This document shows, one piece after another, positions 1-9,093 of a stretch of DNA of 64,000 bases. The position numbers and the translations under genes are program-made. The stretch is from Streptomyces sp. ISL-10 (GTDB lineage: Bacteria; Actinomycetota; Actinomycetes; Streptomycetales; Streptomycetaceae). The notes below the pieces were generated by a model that saw only the letters and a list, made by a program, of their open reading frames with translations, was not told the DNA's origin and did not search any database. The stretch spans positions 1 through 64,000 of the forward strand of contig NZ_JAGGOJ010000008.1 in NCBI RefSeq assembly GCF_018614575.1. Direction: 5' to 3'. The stretch's first letter is position 1. Each line of letters starts with the position of its first letter.

Positions 1-26
1 ACCGCCAACATTCTTAAGGACGACTG

Positions 27-1391
27 ATGGTTGAGACAGTTGGGGGCGCGGTTGCTCCGGCTGATGCGGGTCCACAGCACCCCCCGGAGGAGGACGGCCT
101 GGGCGGTCTGCGCCGGCTTGAGCAACTGATCGGCCCGGCCGTACGCCCCGTCAAGGGATGCCAGCGCCTCCCGCCGCTTCCCGGCGAACCCGAGTACTCA
201 GTCTTCGTTTCTGCCATCGGGGACCCCACGGTGCTCTGGGCGAGCGAGGCCAGTCAGCCGGACGGGCTGGACGGGGCGGGCGGCGGCACCGATCCCGCAC
301 GAGCCCGGCTGATCAGCGTGGCCGAGGCCTTGGAGCGCTACACCAACTCCTTCTACCAGCCGGAGCTGGTCCGTTGGGCGACCGCGGAGGAACTCGGGGA
401 CGAGGCGGTTGATCTGGATGCGTTGCCCCGCTGCTCAACGGCAGAGCTCGCCGATGAAGCCGCCTGGTTGCTCCGGCCGGACAAGTCGCTGCCCCAGCGG
501 TGGGTGCGCGGCTGGTCGCTCACCCGCAGCCGACCGGTGTGGGTGCCCGTCAGTTACGTCTGGCTCTTCACCCATCACGAGGTGATCGGCGAGCGGATCG
601 CCAATCCGATCTCGACCGGCTGCGCCATCCACTCCGACGTCAATCAGGCGGTGGTCAACGGCATCTGCGAAGCCATCGAGCGCGACGCCATCTCCCTGGT
701 GTGGCTTCAGCGGATGGAGCTGGCGGAGATCGACGTGCACGACGAGCCATCTTTGCGTGAGGAGCAGCGCCGGGTGGGGGACGGTTTCGTGCGCTACCGG
801 TTCTACGACGCCACTTCCGATGTAGGCGTCCCGACCGTCTACGCGGTCGTCCTCAGTGACCACAACGACGCTCTGTCCCAGTTGGTGATGTGCGCCACCG
901 GGCCGGACCCCGTCGACGTGGTGCGCAAGATCTACCGAGAGGCGGCCTCGTCCCGCATCGCTCTCCAGGCCAGGCGCTCGGTCCCCGACGATCCGCAGAA
1001 CTTCACCAGCGTCCTGCACGGCGCCATCCACATGGGTCGCCCCGGCAAGAGGGACGCCTTCGACTTCCTGCTGCGCCGCCCCCGGCCCACCCGCCGACTG
1101 GCCGACCTGCCCATCGCGCCGGACGGCTCCCCGGCCCGCCACGTGAGGTGGCTCGTCGACCGGCTGGCGGCCGTCGGCGCCGAGGTGATCGCCGTGGAGC
1201 TCACGACGGCGGAAGCGCGGCAGGTGGGATTCCGCTCGGTGCGGGTGATCGTCCCGGAACTCATGCCGCTGTCCTTCGTGCACCGCAACCGGTATCTGGA
1301 CCACCCCCGGCTGTACCGGGCGCCGGCAGCGATGGGTCTGGTCAGCCACCCGGAAGCGTGCCTCAACCCCGAGCCCCAGCCGTTCGCCTAG
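27..1391 (+). CDS. YcaO-family azoline-forming cyclodehydratase of the RiPP operon
   Basis: Predicted to use ATP to backbone-cyclise Cys/Ser/Thr of the precursor cores into azolines, with an E1-like partner presenting the substrate. Visible YcaO signatures are the ATP-binding helix SVAEALERYTNSF near residue 99, the STGCAIHSD...EAIERDA block near residues 198-222, and a Pro-rich C-terminus ending PEPQPFA, as in azoline-forming YcaO enzymes. The length of 454 aa fits a stand-alone YcaO without a fused E1-like domain. Start: ATG after AAGGA at 16-20. It is the first gene visible, so the operon may begin left of the window. The stop lies 11 bp before the next gene. Family certain; substrate assignment is inferred from context. 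Confidence 0.93.
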   Translation: MVETVGGAVAPADAGPQHPPEEDGLGGLRRLEQLIGPAVRPVKGCQRLPPLPGEPEYSVFVSAIGDPTVLWASEASQPDGLDGAGGGTDPARARLISVAEALERYTNSFYQPELVRWATAEELGDEAVDLDALPRCSTAELADEAAWLLRPDKSLPQRWVRGWSLTRSRPVWVPVSYVWLFTHHEVIGERIANPISTGCAIHSDVNQAVVNGICEAIERDAISLVWLQRMELAEIDVHDEPSLREEQRRVGDGFVRYRFYDATSDVGVPTVYAVVLSDHNDALSQLVMCATGPDPVDVVRKIYREAASSRIALQARRSVPDDPQNFTSVLHGAIHMGRPGKRDAFDFLLRRPRPTRRLADLPIAPDGSPARHVRWLVDRLAAVGAEVIAVELTTAEARQVGFRSVRVIVPELMPLSFVHRNRYLDHPRLYRAPAAMGLVSHPEACLNPEPQPFA

Positions 1392-1402
1392 GAGCAACCG
1401 AC

Positions 1403-2053
1403 ATGTCCATCACCACCGCGCCCACGCATGTGCTGTGGACCGGGGACTTCGGCGAGCGGGTCGCCGGTCACCTGGAGACCATGACCGGCGGGCCGTCCCT
1501 GCGCGCCGACGTGCGAGGCCGCTGGTCCGCCGAGTGGCCCCACACAGGCCTGCGCCTGGTGGCCACCTGGCGCCATGAGCCGGCCTTGCTCGACCGGGTG
1601 GCCCGCGTGCACAGCGCCTGCCGTACACCCTGGCTGCCGATCGTCCACGAGTACCCCGTGATCAGGGTCGGACCTCTGGTCGTGCCGCGGGGAGGTCCCT
1701 GCCACGACTGCTACCTCAAGCGGCGCGCGCAGCACGACCGCAGTCCGTCCGTCACCCAGGCGCTACGCGCCTCTCTGGCGGCCGACCCGGACAGCGGCGT
1801 GTCCGGTTTCACCGACGCACAGGCCCGGATGGCCGCCGCCCTCGCCACTGACCTGGTCCACCGGTACAGAACCTCTACCGGCGCCCGACCGGGCCGGGTC
1901 GTGTTCTACAACGTGCTGACCCGGACGCTCGTCGGCGACACGGTCGTCGGCGTGCACGGCTGCGGGGAGTGCGGCACGCCGCCCCACCCGGACGACGGAT
2001 GGCGGCACCTGGCGGCCGACCTTGCAGCCGACGCACCGGAGGGGAACCGCTGA
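1403..2053 (+). CDS. E1-like (ocin-ThiF-type) partner protein with zinc tetrad
   Basis: 216-aa protein resembling the E1-ubiquitin-activating-like part of TOMM leader-binding/cyclodehydratase partner proteins. It has an N-terminal Rossmann-like GDFGERVAGHL segment, then a VGPLVVPRGGPCHDC block and a second GCGECG block. The two CxxC pairs would form the structural Zn site of this family. It is much shorter than full partners and no RRE domain is evident, so leader recognition may rest on the next protein. TAGGAG overlapping the upstream stop is the ribosome site. The stop overlaps the next ATG by one base (TGATG), so translation is coupled. Role as scaffold or activator of the YcaO enzyme is inferred. 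Confidence 0.82.
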   Translation: MSITTAPTHVLWTGDFGERVAGHLETMTGGPSLRADVRGRWSAEWPHTGLRLVATWRHEPALLDRVARVHSACRTPWLPIVHEYPVIRVGPLVVPRGGPCHDCYLKRRAQHDRSPSVTQALRASLAADPDSGVSGFTDAQARMAAALATDLVHRYRTSTGARPGRVVFYNVLTRTLVGDTVVGVHGCGECGTPPHPDDGWRHLAADLAADAPEGNR

Positions 2054-3804
2054 TGAACACCATCGAGACCCACTCGACACAGCGGGGGATCCCCGCCACG
2101 GCCATGAGCCAGGCCGTCGTGAGCGACCCGCAGTTCCGCCTGCCGTCGCGGCCCCAGCTGTGCCGCGGGCTGCATGTGGTCGAGACACCCGAGGGAGTCG
2201 TCGTCGACGGTGCCGCCGAACGGCAGCACCTGCGCGGGGACTCCGCGAGTACCGTCCGCGAGACCCTCTTCCCGCTGCTGGACGGCACCCGGGATCTGGC
2301 CGCACTGGCAGAGGTCACCGGATGGAGCCTGGCGACCGTCCACAAGGCAGTGGCCACCTTGTACTTCGCGGGACTGCTGGAGGACGCCGACGCCGCTATG
2401 GAGCCGCTGCCCGGTCCGAGCCCCTCACCGCAGGCGGCGACGTGGATGGCGCGGACCCTGGACTGCAGCCGCGTGTTCCCCCACTCCAGCCACATGGCGT
2501 ACGCCGCGGCCCAGGCGGTCGTCCGGCTGGCGGTGCGCAGTGGTTGGCACAGGCCACTGCGCGATGCGCTGGCCGACGTGGGGATCGTGAACGTTGCGCC
2601 GTACGACAGGCGGGAGAGCGACCCGGCCGCACTCGTCGTGCTCGATCTGTCAGCGCCGGCAGAGGTCGCCGACAGCGTCCTGCGGACATGTGCGGAGGAC
2701 GGGCTCCGTGTGCTGCTGGCCGGCGAGGACGGCGACCGGATCACCGTGGGACCCCTGGTCGATCCCTCCGCTACCGCCTGCGCCCGCTGCGCCTGGGCTG
2801 CCGTCCGCCCGGTGCCTGACCCGACGGGCCGGTACATGGCCACGGGGGTGCCCACACCGCATGACACAGCCGTCACCGCGCTCATCGCCGAGGAGATACG
2901 TGCCGCGCTGCTGCGCAATGAGCCGGCCGCATCCCTCGGTGGACAGCTGGTCGTCGACCTCGGTGCCGCCGGCACCACCACCTACAAGCTCACCCCGGAG
3001 GCGGACTGCACCACCTGCTATCCCACTTCTGCCGGTGCGCGACACCCTGGGCCGGGCGAGGCAGCGCTGCACTACGAGTACGCCGTCGGCTTTCCCCCAC
3101 GTCACCTGGTCAATCCCAAGGCGCATCAGCATCACTTCCGGCCCGAGAACGTGGGCCTGCAGTTCGAGCGGCTGCGGTACCCGAACAATCCGCGCACACC
3201 TCTTTCCGAGGTGACCCTGACCGACGTGCAGGAGTTTGCCGAGACAGGCAAGTCGCCGGAGTGGCCCGAGGCACTGGCGGCCGTGCTGCGGTTCACCGTC
3301 GGTCTGCGTACGCCCCGGGAACGGCCTGGCGGCAGCGAACCCGGGCGGGTGCTGCGCTGGGCTCCGACCGGGGGCAACCTCGGCTCGCCACACGCCTATC
3401 TGCTGCTCCGCGGCTGTCCGGGGATGGCCGACGGCGTCCACTACTACGACGCGGCCGATCACGCACTCACCGCGATGCACCCGCACACCGACCACTTGAC
3501 GGTGCAGGACGACGCGGTGGACGCGGACACGACCAGCGGCCCCCGGATCCATCTCTTGTTCGCTTCCGAACTGGCCCGAGTCGCCCGGAAGTACGGGCCC
3601 TTCTCCTACCGGGTGGGCAACCTGGACGTCGGCTGCGCCCTGGCCCAACTCGCGATTGTCGCCAACCTGACCGGGCTCGACTACCGCCTGCTCGACCCCG
3701 ATCGATGGCGGCCCCACAGGGAAAGCCTGCTCGGGGTCAGCAGCCCGCCCCTGATCGCCGCGGTCGTCCAACTCACCAGCGGGGGAAACCGGCCATGCCT
3801 CTGA
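2053..3804 (+). CDS. RRE/E1-like domain fused to SagB-type azoline dehydrogenase
   Basis: 583-aa fusion. Residues about 30-115 look like a winged-helix RiPP recognition element (VVVDG...LLDGTRDLAALAEVTG...LYFAGLLEDA). Residues 115-330 are E1-like, with CxxC pairs in ATACARCAW and DCTTC. Residues 345-583 are a SagB-type FMN nitroreductase domain with RWAPTGGNLGSPHAYLL and a KYGPFSYR segment that matches the Lys-Tyr motif needed by azoline oxidases. It should bind the leader and oxidise azolines to azoles. The ATG is preceded by GGAGGGG, 8 bp away. It overlaps the next gene by 10 bp. Fusing leader binding to the oxidase rather than to the YcaO enzyme is unusual. Confidence 0.87.
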   Translation: MNTIETHSTQRGIPATAMSQAVVSDPQFRLPSRPQLCRGLHVVETPEGVVVDGAAERQHLRGDSASTVRETLFPLLDGTRDLAALAEVTGWSLATVHKAVATLYFAGLLEDADAAMEPLPGPSPSPQAATWMARTLDCSRVFPHSSHMAYAAAQAVVRLAVRSGWHRPLRDALADVGIVNVAPYDRRESDPAALVVLDLSAPAEVADSVLRTCAEDGLRVLLAGEDGDRITVGPLVDPSATACARCAWAAVRPVPDPTGRYMATGVPTPHDTAVTALIAEEIRAALLRNEPAASLGGQLVVDLGAAGTTTYKLTPEADCTTCYPTSAGARHPGPGEAALHYEYAVGFPPRHLVNPKAHQHHFRPENVGLQFERLRYPNNPRTPLSEVTLTDVQEFAETGKSPEWPEALAAVLRFTVGLRTPRERPGGSEPGRVLRWAPTGGNLGSPHAYLLLRGCPGMADGVHYYDAADHALTAMHPHTDHLTVQDDAVDADTTSGPRIHLLFASELARVARKYGPFSYRVGNLDVGCALAQLAIVANLTGLDYRLLDPDRWRPHRESLLGVSSPPLIAAVVQLTSGGNRPCL

Positions 3805-4472
3805 TCGACATCAACCAGCTCACCGAAGACCTCCTGCATACCGGTGCCGCCCAGCCGACGGGCGTCTTCGCCGGCCCTGCGACCCCGCCCCCGCTTCCGG
3901 GAGACCCGGTCCAAGCGCTGCGCACGCGCAGCGCGGTGCGGCAGTGGGCGTCCGGCCCCATGGAGGTGGGGACGCTGGCACGAGTCCTGCAGTACGCGTG
4001 CGAGCAGGACGACCGTATCTGGAAGCCGGCGTTCCCGACGCTGCCGACGCCGACGGCCGCAGTCCTGGCCCGGCGGGTCGGCGGCCTGCCGGACGGCTAC
4101 TACCACTACGACCCCGGACGCGAGGCTCTGGTCCGCCAGGCCCAACCGATGCCTCCGGCGGAGGAACTGGTGCTGCAACTGGAGTTTGCCCAGGCCCCGG
4201 TCCTCGTCCTGGCTCTGGGGGACCTGGCTCAGGCCACGGGCCGCCACGGCGCCTCGGGCCACAGGCTCCTGCTGGCACGGGGCGCGGCGCTCGCGCATGC
4301 GATGTGGCTCGCGGCTCTGTCCAGGGGTGCCGTCGGCACGGTCTTCGCCGGGGTCCTCAACGCGGCAGGCCGCACTGAATTGGGCATCGACGGGTTCCAC
4401 CAGGCTCAGCTGCTCGGGCTGGCACTTGGTGAACCTCGATCGAATGAGCCGCCCGCAAGGGAGGGGCGATGA
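3795..4472 (+). CDS. Second SagB-like nitroreductase-fold subunit
   Basis: 225-aa nitroreductase-family protein: RTRSAVRQW near residue 38 corresponds to the FMN phosphate-binding arginine motif, and a LARGAALAHAMWLAAL helix and an LGLALGEP C-terminus follow. It likely pairs with the SagB domain of the preceding protein, since nitroreductases are dimers with FMN at the interface; this would give a heterodimeric azoline dehydrogenase. It lacks the Lys-Tyr motif seen in its neighbour and so may be structural or act on another bond. It begins inside the preceding gene and ends in an ATGA overlap with the next. Family good; the heterodimer is an inference. Confidence 0.8.
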   Translation: MPLIDINQLTEDLLHTGAAQPTGVFAGPATPPPLPGDPVQALRTRSAVRQWASGPMEVGTLARVLQYACEQDDRIWKPAFPTLPTPTAAVLARRVGGLPDGYYHYDPGREALVRQAQPMPPAEELVLQLEFAQAPVLVLALGDLAQATGRHGASGHRLLLARGAALAHAMWLAALSRGAVGTVFAGVLNAAGRTELGIDGFHQAQLLGLALGEPRSNEPPAREGR

Positions 4473-5611
4473 GCGCACGCCACCGCCTCGACCAGGTTCC
4501 GCACATCTCTCCTGCGGCGGACGCCTGGCTGGACACCGAATACCTGGCGATCCGGCGGGGCGTCGAGATCACCGAGGGGATCAACCACCAACTGATCGCG
4601 TTCGACGCGGGGACCGGGCATTACACCCGCCTCTCCCGCAGCGGCGCGGCCATCCTGAAGGCGCTGGACGGAACGATGACCGGGCGGGAGCTCGCCGCCC
4701 GAGTGGTACGACCAGGGGCCGATCCCGAGTCCACCGAGCACATCATCGTGCTCTTCCTCGGTGAACTGCGCGCCGCCGGACTGCTGAACATTCCGCCCGC
4801 GGCCGACGATCGCCATTCCCAGGTGCGCTTCGCGCGGCGCAGCCACATGCCGCACCGCGCGCTGGTCGGCCCGCGGGTGTCCCGACTGCTGGACCCTGTC
4901 GCCGCGGTTCTCCGGCGTGCGCCCCGCGTGTTCGCTCTCCTGTGGTGTGCGGCGGTGCTGCTGTCCCTGGCAGCCGTCTGGTTCGCCGTCTCCGCGCCCG
5001 GCGCCGCCGAGCGGCTGTCGGTCTCGGGACTGACGTGGGGGTGGTCGGTTCTGATCGGCACGATGCTCGTACAGACCGCGGTCCACGAGCTCAGTCACGC
5101 GGTCGCCTGCCGCTACTACGACGTCCCGGTGCGGGAGATCGGCATCGGCCTGCTGTTCTACGTGGTGCCGGCCGCCTACGTGGACCGCACCGACGCCTAC
5201 AGGCTGACCAGCCGCCGGGCCAGGGTGGTGATCGCACTCGCCGGTGTGTCGGTGGACGTGTTGTGGCTCGGCGGTCACGCTCTCGTCGCCGGTCATGCGG
5301 GCGGCCAGGTGGGCCACGCCTTCGGCCTGCTGGTCTTTGTGCAGACGGCGCTGCTGGTCGCCAACCTCAACCCGCTGTTGCCCACCGACGGGTACCATGC
5401 GCTGGAAGCGGGCCTCGGTGCGGTGAACCTGCGGGCACGGTCGTTCACGGCGCTGCGGTGCCTGGTCCTGCGGCAGCCGCCCCCCAGCTGGCTGGCCACC
5501 CGCAGCCCGGCCCAACGCGCGCGCTACCGGATGCTCGGGGTCATCTGTCTCGCCTACGCCCTGCTCATCGCCGGGTTGTGCCTGCGGTCCCTCGTCGTCC
5601 TGGTCGGGTGA
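4469..5611 (+). CDS. PqqD-like domain fused to M50 membrane metalloprotease
   Basis: 380 aa. The N-terminal ~110 residues form a PqqD/RRE-like winged helix (HYTRLSRSGAAILKALDG...FLGELRAAGLL). Then come hydrophobic segments and M50 signatures: HELSH near residue 209 (HExxH zinc motif) inside a membrane helix and NPLLPTDGYH near residue 305, the site-2-protease third-ligand motif. This resembles the YydH-type peptide metalloproteases of peptide clusters. The best inference is leader-peptide removal at the membrane, with the PqqD-like domain docking the leader. Start ATG after GGGAGGGG, in a 4-bp overlap with the previous stop. It is the only peptidase visible in the operon. Confidence 0.85.
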   Translation: MSARHRLDQVPHISPAADAWLDTEYLAIRRGVEITEGINHQLIAFDAGTGHYTRLSRSGAAILKALDGTMTGRELAARVVRPGADPESTEHIIVLFLGELRAAGLLNIPPAADDRHSQVRFARRSHMPHRALVGPRVSRLLDPVAAVLRRAPRVFALLWCAAVLLSLAAVWFAVSAPGAAERLSVSGLTWGWSVLIGTMLVQTAVHELSHAVACRYYDVPVREIGIGLLFYVVPAAYVDRTDAYRLTSRRARVVIALAGVSVDVLWLGGHALVAGHAGGQVGHAFGLLVFVQTALLVANLNPLLPTDGYHALEAGLGAVNLRARSFTALRCLVLRQPPPSWLATRSPAQRARYRMLGVICLAYALLIAGLCLRSLVVLVG

Positions 5612-5658
5612 GGGCAGTGACCACGACCCCCACGACTCCGCTGCTGGAAGGCCCGGCC

Positions 5659-7992
5659 ATGAGCCGAGTGGCCGGCCTCCCCACGGACTTCGTCACCACC
5701 TTCGCCGCCCCCGAGGTGGCCGAGGCGCTCGAGAGGATCGCGGGAGCCCGGCGCGCCCTGGAAGCGCTCGCTCCGACGATGAGCGACCTGCTGCACGCGG
5801 CGGTACCGCACATGTCCTCCGCTGCCGCCCGCCGAAAGGTCCTGGACTGGCGCCGACGTGCCCATGCAGGGGAACCGACGGAGGTGGCAGCCGACCTGCT
5901 GGCCGAGGTGCGCTCGCGGCTGGACCCGGCACACACCGCCGTACTCGACCGCTGGACCCACTGGTCAGCGGCTCTGTCCGCCCTGAGGTCCCAACTGGGC
6001 GACACAGCCGCCGATGCCGACATCCGTGAGGAACGGACCCTGCGGCAGCTGGTGGCCGAGCCGGCACTCGCCAACGCCCTGGCGATCGTCTCACCGGTGT
6101 TCTCGCACCGCACCCGCCGGCCGTCCACCAAGCAGCTCAGCCGCGGCGCGCGCCTGACCGCGTACAGGTACGCCGTGCGGGCCGCACTGAAGACCAGTCC
6201 TCTGTCGTCGTTCACCGAACTCGCCTACGACCGGGCCGCAGCCCAGGCCCAGCCCCGGGTCAGCCTGCACCCGCTGATCACACGGGTGCTGCTGCGGGAG
6301 GCTGCAAGCCGTCCAGGAATCCGAGAAGAACTGAAGTGGCGCGTCAACAGGTCCCTGCGCACCGGCCCCGGCTGGGCCTGGCTCAGCGAGCCGCAGCTCC
6401 ACGCGGGCGACGGCTTCGGCTGGTCCAACGAGGAGACTGTCGACGCCCGCCGGCGCCCAGACCTCACCCAAGCAGTGCGGGTCCCCGGCGAGCTGAGCCG
6501 GCGGCGCCTGGCCAGGCACCTGGAAAGCGGCCTGATCGACATCGACGACCCCTGCCCGCAGGACGAACTCCTCGACTGGCTCACCACCCGCTTGGTCTCG
6601 GCTCCCGAGCCCTGCGCACGCAAGGCCGGGGACCATCTGGCCACTGCCGCCGCCGAGTTGGCCACCATGGCAAGGGGCGACGTACAGCAGCGGGCCGGAG
6701 CACTGGCCGAGGTGAAGGGCAATCTGAGATCGGCGCTGCACGCACTCGGCGCCGCCGGCTGGCCCCTGACCGAAGTGACCACCCTCTACGAGGACCGGGC
6801 GGCATCGGTCAGCGCAGCGCCGCTGGACCCGCGTCAGCGCGATGCCCTTCGACGTCACGCACGGGCCGCCTGCGACAGTTTGCAGGTCTCGGCCCCCTAC
6901 CGTGCGATGACCGAGGAGTTCGTGAGCCGGTTCGGGCCGGGCGGAGTGTGCTCGGATGTCTTCGGTTTCTGCCGTGACCTTGCCCGTACAGGCTGGCCAC
7001 ACACCCTCGACGGCCCTCCCGCCGACCGGCCGGCCAGGCCGGGCCGGTCGAGCTGCCAACCCTGCGTGGCTGTGTTGTGCCAGGGCGCGGGCGAGGACCC
7101 GGCCGGCGAGCCGCTCGTCGTCGTCAACCACCTCTCCACCGGCACCGGCGGGCTGCTGGCACGGTTCCACCGTCTCTTCAGCGGCGCCGACGGCCTCGCC
7201 GACCACATCCGCGCGTGGCTGCGGACGCTGTATCCGGACGCCGAGCTGCTGGAGTTCGTCCCGGCCCGGATCGCCAATCCGCTGCAGGCCGACAGCAGCG
7301 GGCTCCTGCCTGCCCTGCACTGGCCCACGGCACCACGGCAGTTCGGGCCCGGTGTGGACATCGAGGAGCTGGAGCTGTTCCACGACCCGACGCGCCACGC
7401 CCTTGAACTACGCCGGAGGTCCGGATCCGTAGTCGGCCCCGTTTACCTCGGCACGGTCCCGCAGCACCTCATCGGCGGCCCGGAACGTGCACTGCTGGTC
7501 ATCGCGGATCCCTGGTCGGCGCCGCCCGAGTTCGCCGATGCGGCGGTTCCGCTCCAGCAATCCACGGCCAAGCAGGGCGACCACCTGCCCCGCCGCAGCA
7601 TTGCCGGGGTCGTCGTACGACGGGAGAGCCGAACAGTGGCGGCGGCCGAGGTGCCGCGCAGGACATCCGGCGAGTCCCTGGTGGACTTCCTGGAGCGCAT
7701 GGACCGGTGGCGGCGGGCGCACGGTCTGCCCGCCGAGGTGTATGTCCGGGCGGAGACCGGCGTGCCCATGCGCGAGGACAGGATCCGCAAACCCGTGTGG
7801 CTGGCGTTCGCCTCCCCGACCGGCATGCAGGCTCTGACCCACCTGGCGGAGAAGGCGGGGACACGGCGGCTGGTGTTCACCGAATGCCTCCCTGGGCGCG
7901 CCGGACATGGCGTCGACGGCGGCGTGCAGCCCCGCGCAGCCGAACACGTACTGCACTTCTGCAGCCCCGGCTTCGAACACGGAGGCGCGTGA
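5659..7992 (+). CDS. LanB-type dehydratase, glutamylation domain protein
   Basis: 777-aa lantibiotic-dehydratase N-terminal-type protein. By family it uses glutamyl-tRNA to glutamylate Ser/Thr side chains of the precursor before elimination to Dha/Dhb. Visible are KTSPLSSFTEL near residue 178 and a long conserved second half (EFVPARIANPLQADSSG; FLERMDRWRRAHGLPAEVYV). It lacks the C-terminal elimination domain, which the next gene encodes, as in thiopeptide TbtB/TbtC and goadsporin GodF/GodG. In-frame GTGs at 5608 and 5617 exist, but only the ATG at 5659 has a well-spaced site (GGAAGG, 7 bp). Confidence 0.9.
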   Translation: MSRVAGLPTDFVTTFAAPEVAEALERIAGARRALEALAPTMSDLLHAAVPHMSSAAARRKVLDWRRRAHAGEPTEVAADLLAEVRSRLDPAHTAVLDRWTHWSAALSALRSQLGDTAADADIREERTLRQLVAEPALANALAIVSPVFSHRTRRPSTKQLSRGARLTAYRYAVRAALKTSPLSSFTELAYDRAAAQAQPRVSLHPLITRVLLREAASRPGIREELKWRVNRSLRTGPGWAWLSEPQLHAGDGFGWSNEETVDARRRPDLTQAVRVPGELSRRRLARHLESGLIDIDDPCPQDELLDWLTTRLVSAPEPCARKAGDHLATAAAELATMARGDVQQRAGALAEVKGNLRSALHALGAAGWPLTEVTTLYEDRAASVSAAPLDPRQRDALRRHARAACDSLQVSAPYRAMTEEFVSRFGPGGVCSDVFGFCRDLARTGWPHTLDGPPADRPARPGRSSCQPCVAVLCQGAGEDPAGEPLVVVNHLSTGTGGLLARFHRLFSGADGLADHIRAWLRTLYPDAELLEFVPARIANPLQADSSGLLPALHWPTAPRQFGPGVDIEELELFHDPTRHALELRRRSGSVVGPVYLGTVPQHLIGGPERALLVIADPWSAPPEFADAAVPLQQSTAKQGDHLPRRSIAGVVVRRESRTVAAAEVPRRTSGESLVDFLERMDRWRRAHGLPAEVYVRAETGVPMREDRIRKPVWLAFASPTGMQALTHLAEKAGTRRLVFTECLPGRAGHGVDGGVQPRAAEHVLHFCSPGFEHGGA

Positions 7993-7993
7993 C

Positions 7994-8929
7994 GTGGAGG
8001 CCCAGGAGTGGCTGTATGCCCGAATCCACCACTGCGACCACGCCGACGGCGAGTTGATCCTGCGCCAGTTCGTGCCGCCATGGTCGCAGCAGGCGCTGCG
8101 TGCCGGCGCCCGGAAGTGGTTCTTCGTCCGGTACGCGGACATGACAGGCCCTCATATACGGCTGCGCTTCCACGGCAGCCCCCGCGCCATGGACGAGTGC
8201 TACGCCATCGCAAGACACCTCTGGAGGGAGGAAGCAGCACGCACGCCCGCCCGGGGGGAGGTCGAGCGGCTGCACCCGAGGGCCGAGGAGGTCATCCCCG
8301 CGCAAGGGCAACGACGGTTGAGCTTCGGGCTGTACGGGCGGGAGCACGCCTACTACGGACAGCCGGCAGCCGTCGACATCGCTGAGGCGCTGTTCCAGGC
8401 CAGCAGCGAGCTGTCCTTGGAGATCGTGGCCGCCACCGGGGCGGACCGGGCGCGCCGGGCCCGGCTGGCGGTCCAGGTGATGCGGGGCTGCCTGGGAGAA
8501 CTGGGGGCCGCGCAGCGCGAGCGGTTCTGGCGACTGCACTGGCAGCACTGGACAGCCGCGCTCGGAGGCGACCTGGCACAGCTGCGACAGGCGGAGGACA
8601 TCGCCGCGCAGTGGCAGCCGACGCTCACCGAGGATGCGGTTGCCGACGCCGACCGGGACGAGTCACCCCTCGCCGTCGCGGCAGCAGAGCTGGGCAGGAC
8701 GCTGGCCGACGGTGTCCGGCGGGCGCTCAACGCCGATCCGGCCGCACGTGCGTCCCGGCTGCTCCTCATGCAGCTGCACATGACCCTCAACCGGCTGGGC
8801 TTCCTTCCCCTCGAGGAAGCCGTCCTGGGGCGCGTGGCCGCACAGGCTCCCCCCTTCCGCCACCGGTCGGACACAGACCCGGCGCGAATCCCAGCGCCGC
8901 GACCCAACCCTGAAAGGAGATCCAGATGA
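7994..8929 (+). CDS. SpaB_C-type elimination protein (split LanB C-terminal half)
   Basis: 311-aa thiopeptide-type bacteriocin biosynthesis (SpaB_C) protein: EWLYARIHH start, WFFVRYADMTGPHIRLRFHG near residue 45, and a C-terminal LLLMQLHMTLNRLGF helix. In split dehydratases this partner eliminates glutamate from glutamylated Ser/Thr. The same fold also serves as pyridine synthase in thiopeptides. With one copy here, directly after the glutamylation gene, elimination is the more likely role. GTG start chosen because GGAGG lies 8 bp upstream; an upstream ATG in the same frame would run far into the preceding gene. Its stop overlaps the first precursor gene (ATGA). Confidence 0.87.
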   Translation: MEAQEWLYARIHHCDHADGELILRQFVPPWSQQALRAGARKWFFVRYADMTGPHIRLRFHGSPRAMDECYAIARHLWREEAARTPARGEVERLHPRAEEVIPAQGQRRLSFGLYGREHAYYGQPAAVDIAEALFQASSELSLEIVAATGADRARRARLAVQVMRGCLGELGAAQRERFWRLHWQHWTAALGGDLAQLRQAEDIAAQWQPTLTEDAVADADRDESPLAVAAAELGRTLADGVRRALNADPAARASRLLLMQLHMTLNRLGFLPLEEAVLGRVAAQAPPFRHRSDTDPARIPAPRPNPERRSR

Positions 8930-9093
8930 CCGACCTCGACCTGCACCTCGACGCGGAGACCCCGGAACTCGAGGTACTTCCCGACACCCACTCCGCCGCG
9001 GTCGCGAGCTGCGCCGGCAGCGTCGGGAGCGCGGGCTCGTTCTCCACACCGGCCGGGTGCTTCGGAACCGTCGGCACGGCGAGCTCCGCCTGA
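8926..9093 (+). CDS. RiPP precursor peptide 1
   Basis: 55-aa peptide. The acidic leader begins MTDLDLHL, carries ELEVLP and ends at HSAA. The following ~30-residue core has two Cys and about ten Ser/Thr, with little else but Gly, Ala, Val, Phe and Pro, and contains STPAGCFG. This is the expected substrate pattern for azole formation plus dehydration. AAAGGAGA stands 5 bp before the ATG, which overlaps the previous stop. The core boundary after HSAA is inferred from where the four paralogues stop resembling one another; the exact cleavage site is unknown. Confidence 0.88.
   Translation: MTDLDLHLDAETPELEVLPDTHSAAVASCAGSVGSAGSFSTPAGCFGTVGTASSA

Noticed and set aside
435..1397. Minus-strand ORF antisense to the YcaO gene
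   Set aside because: Fully antisense to a gene with clear motifs; composition is that of a shadow frame.
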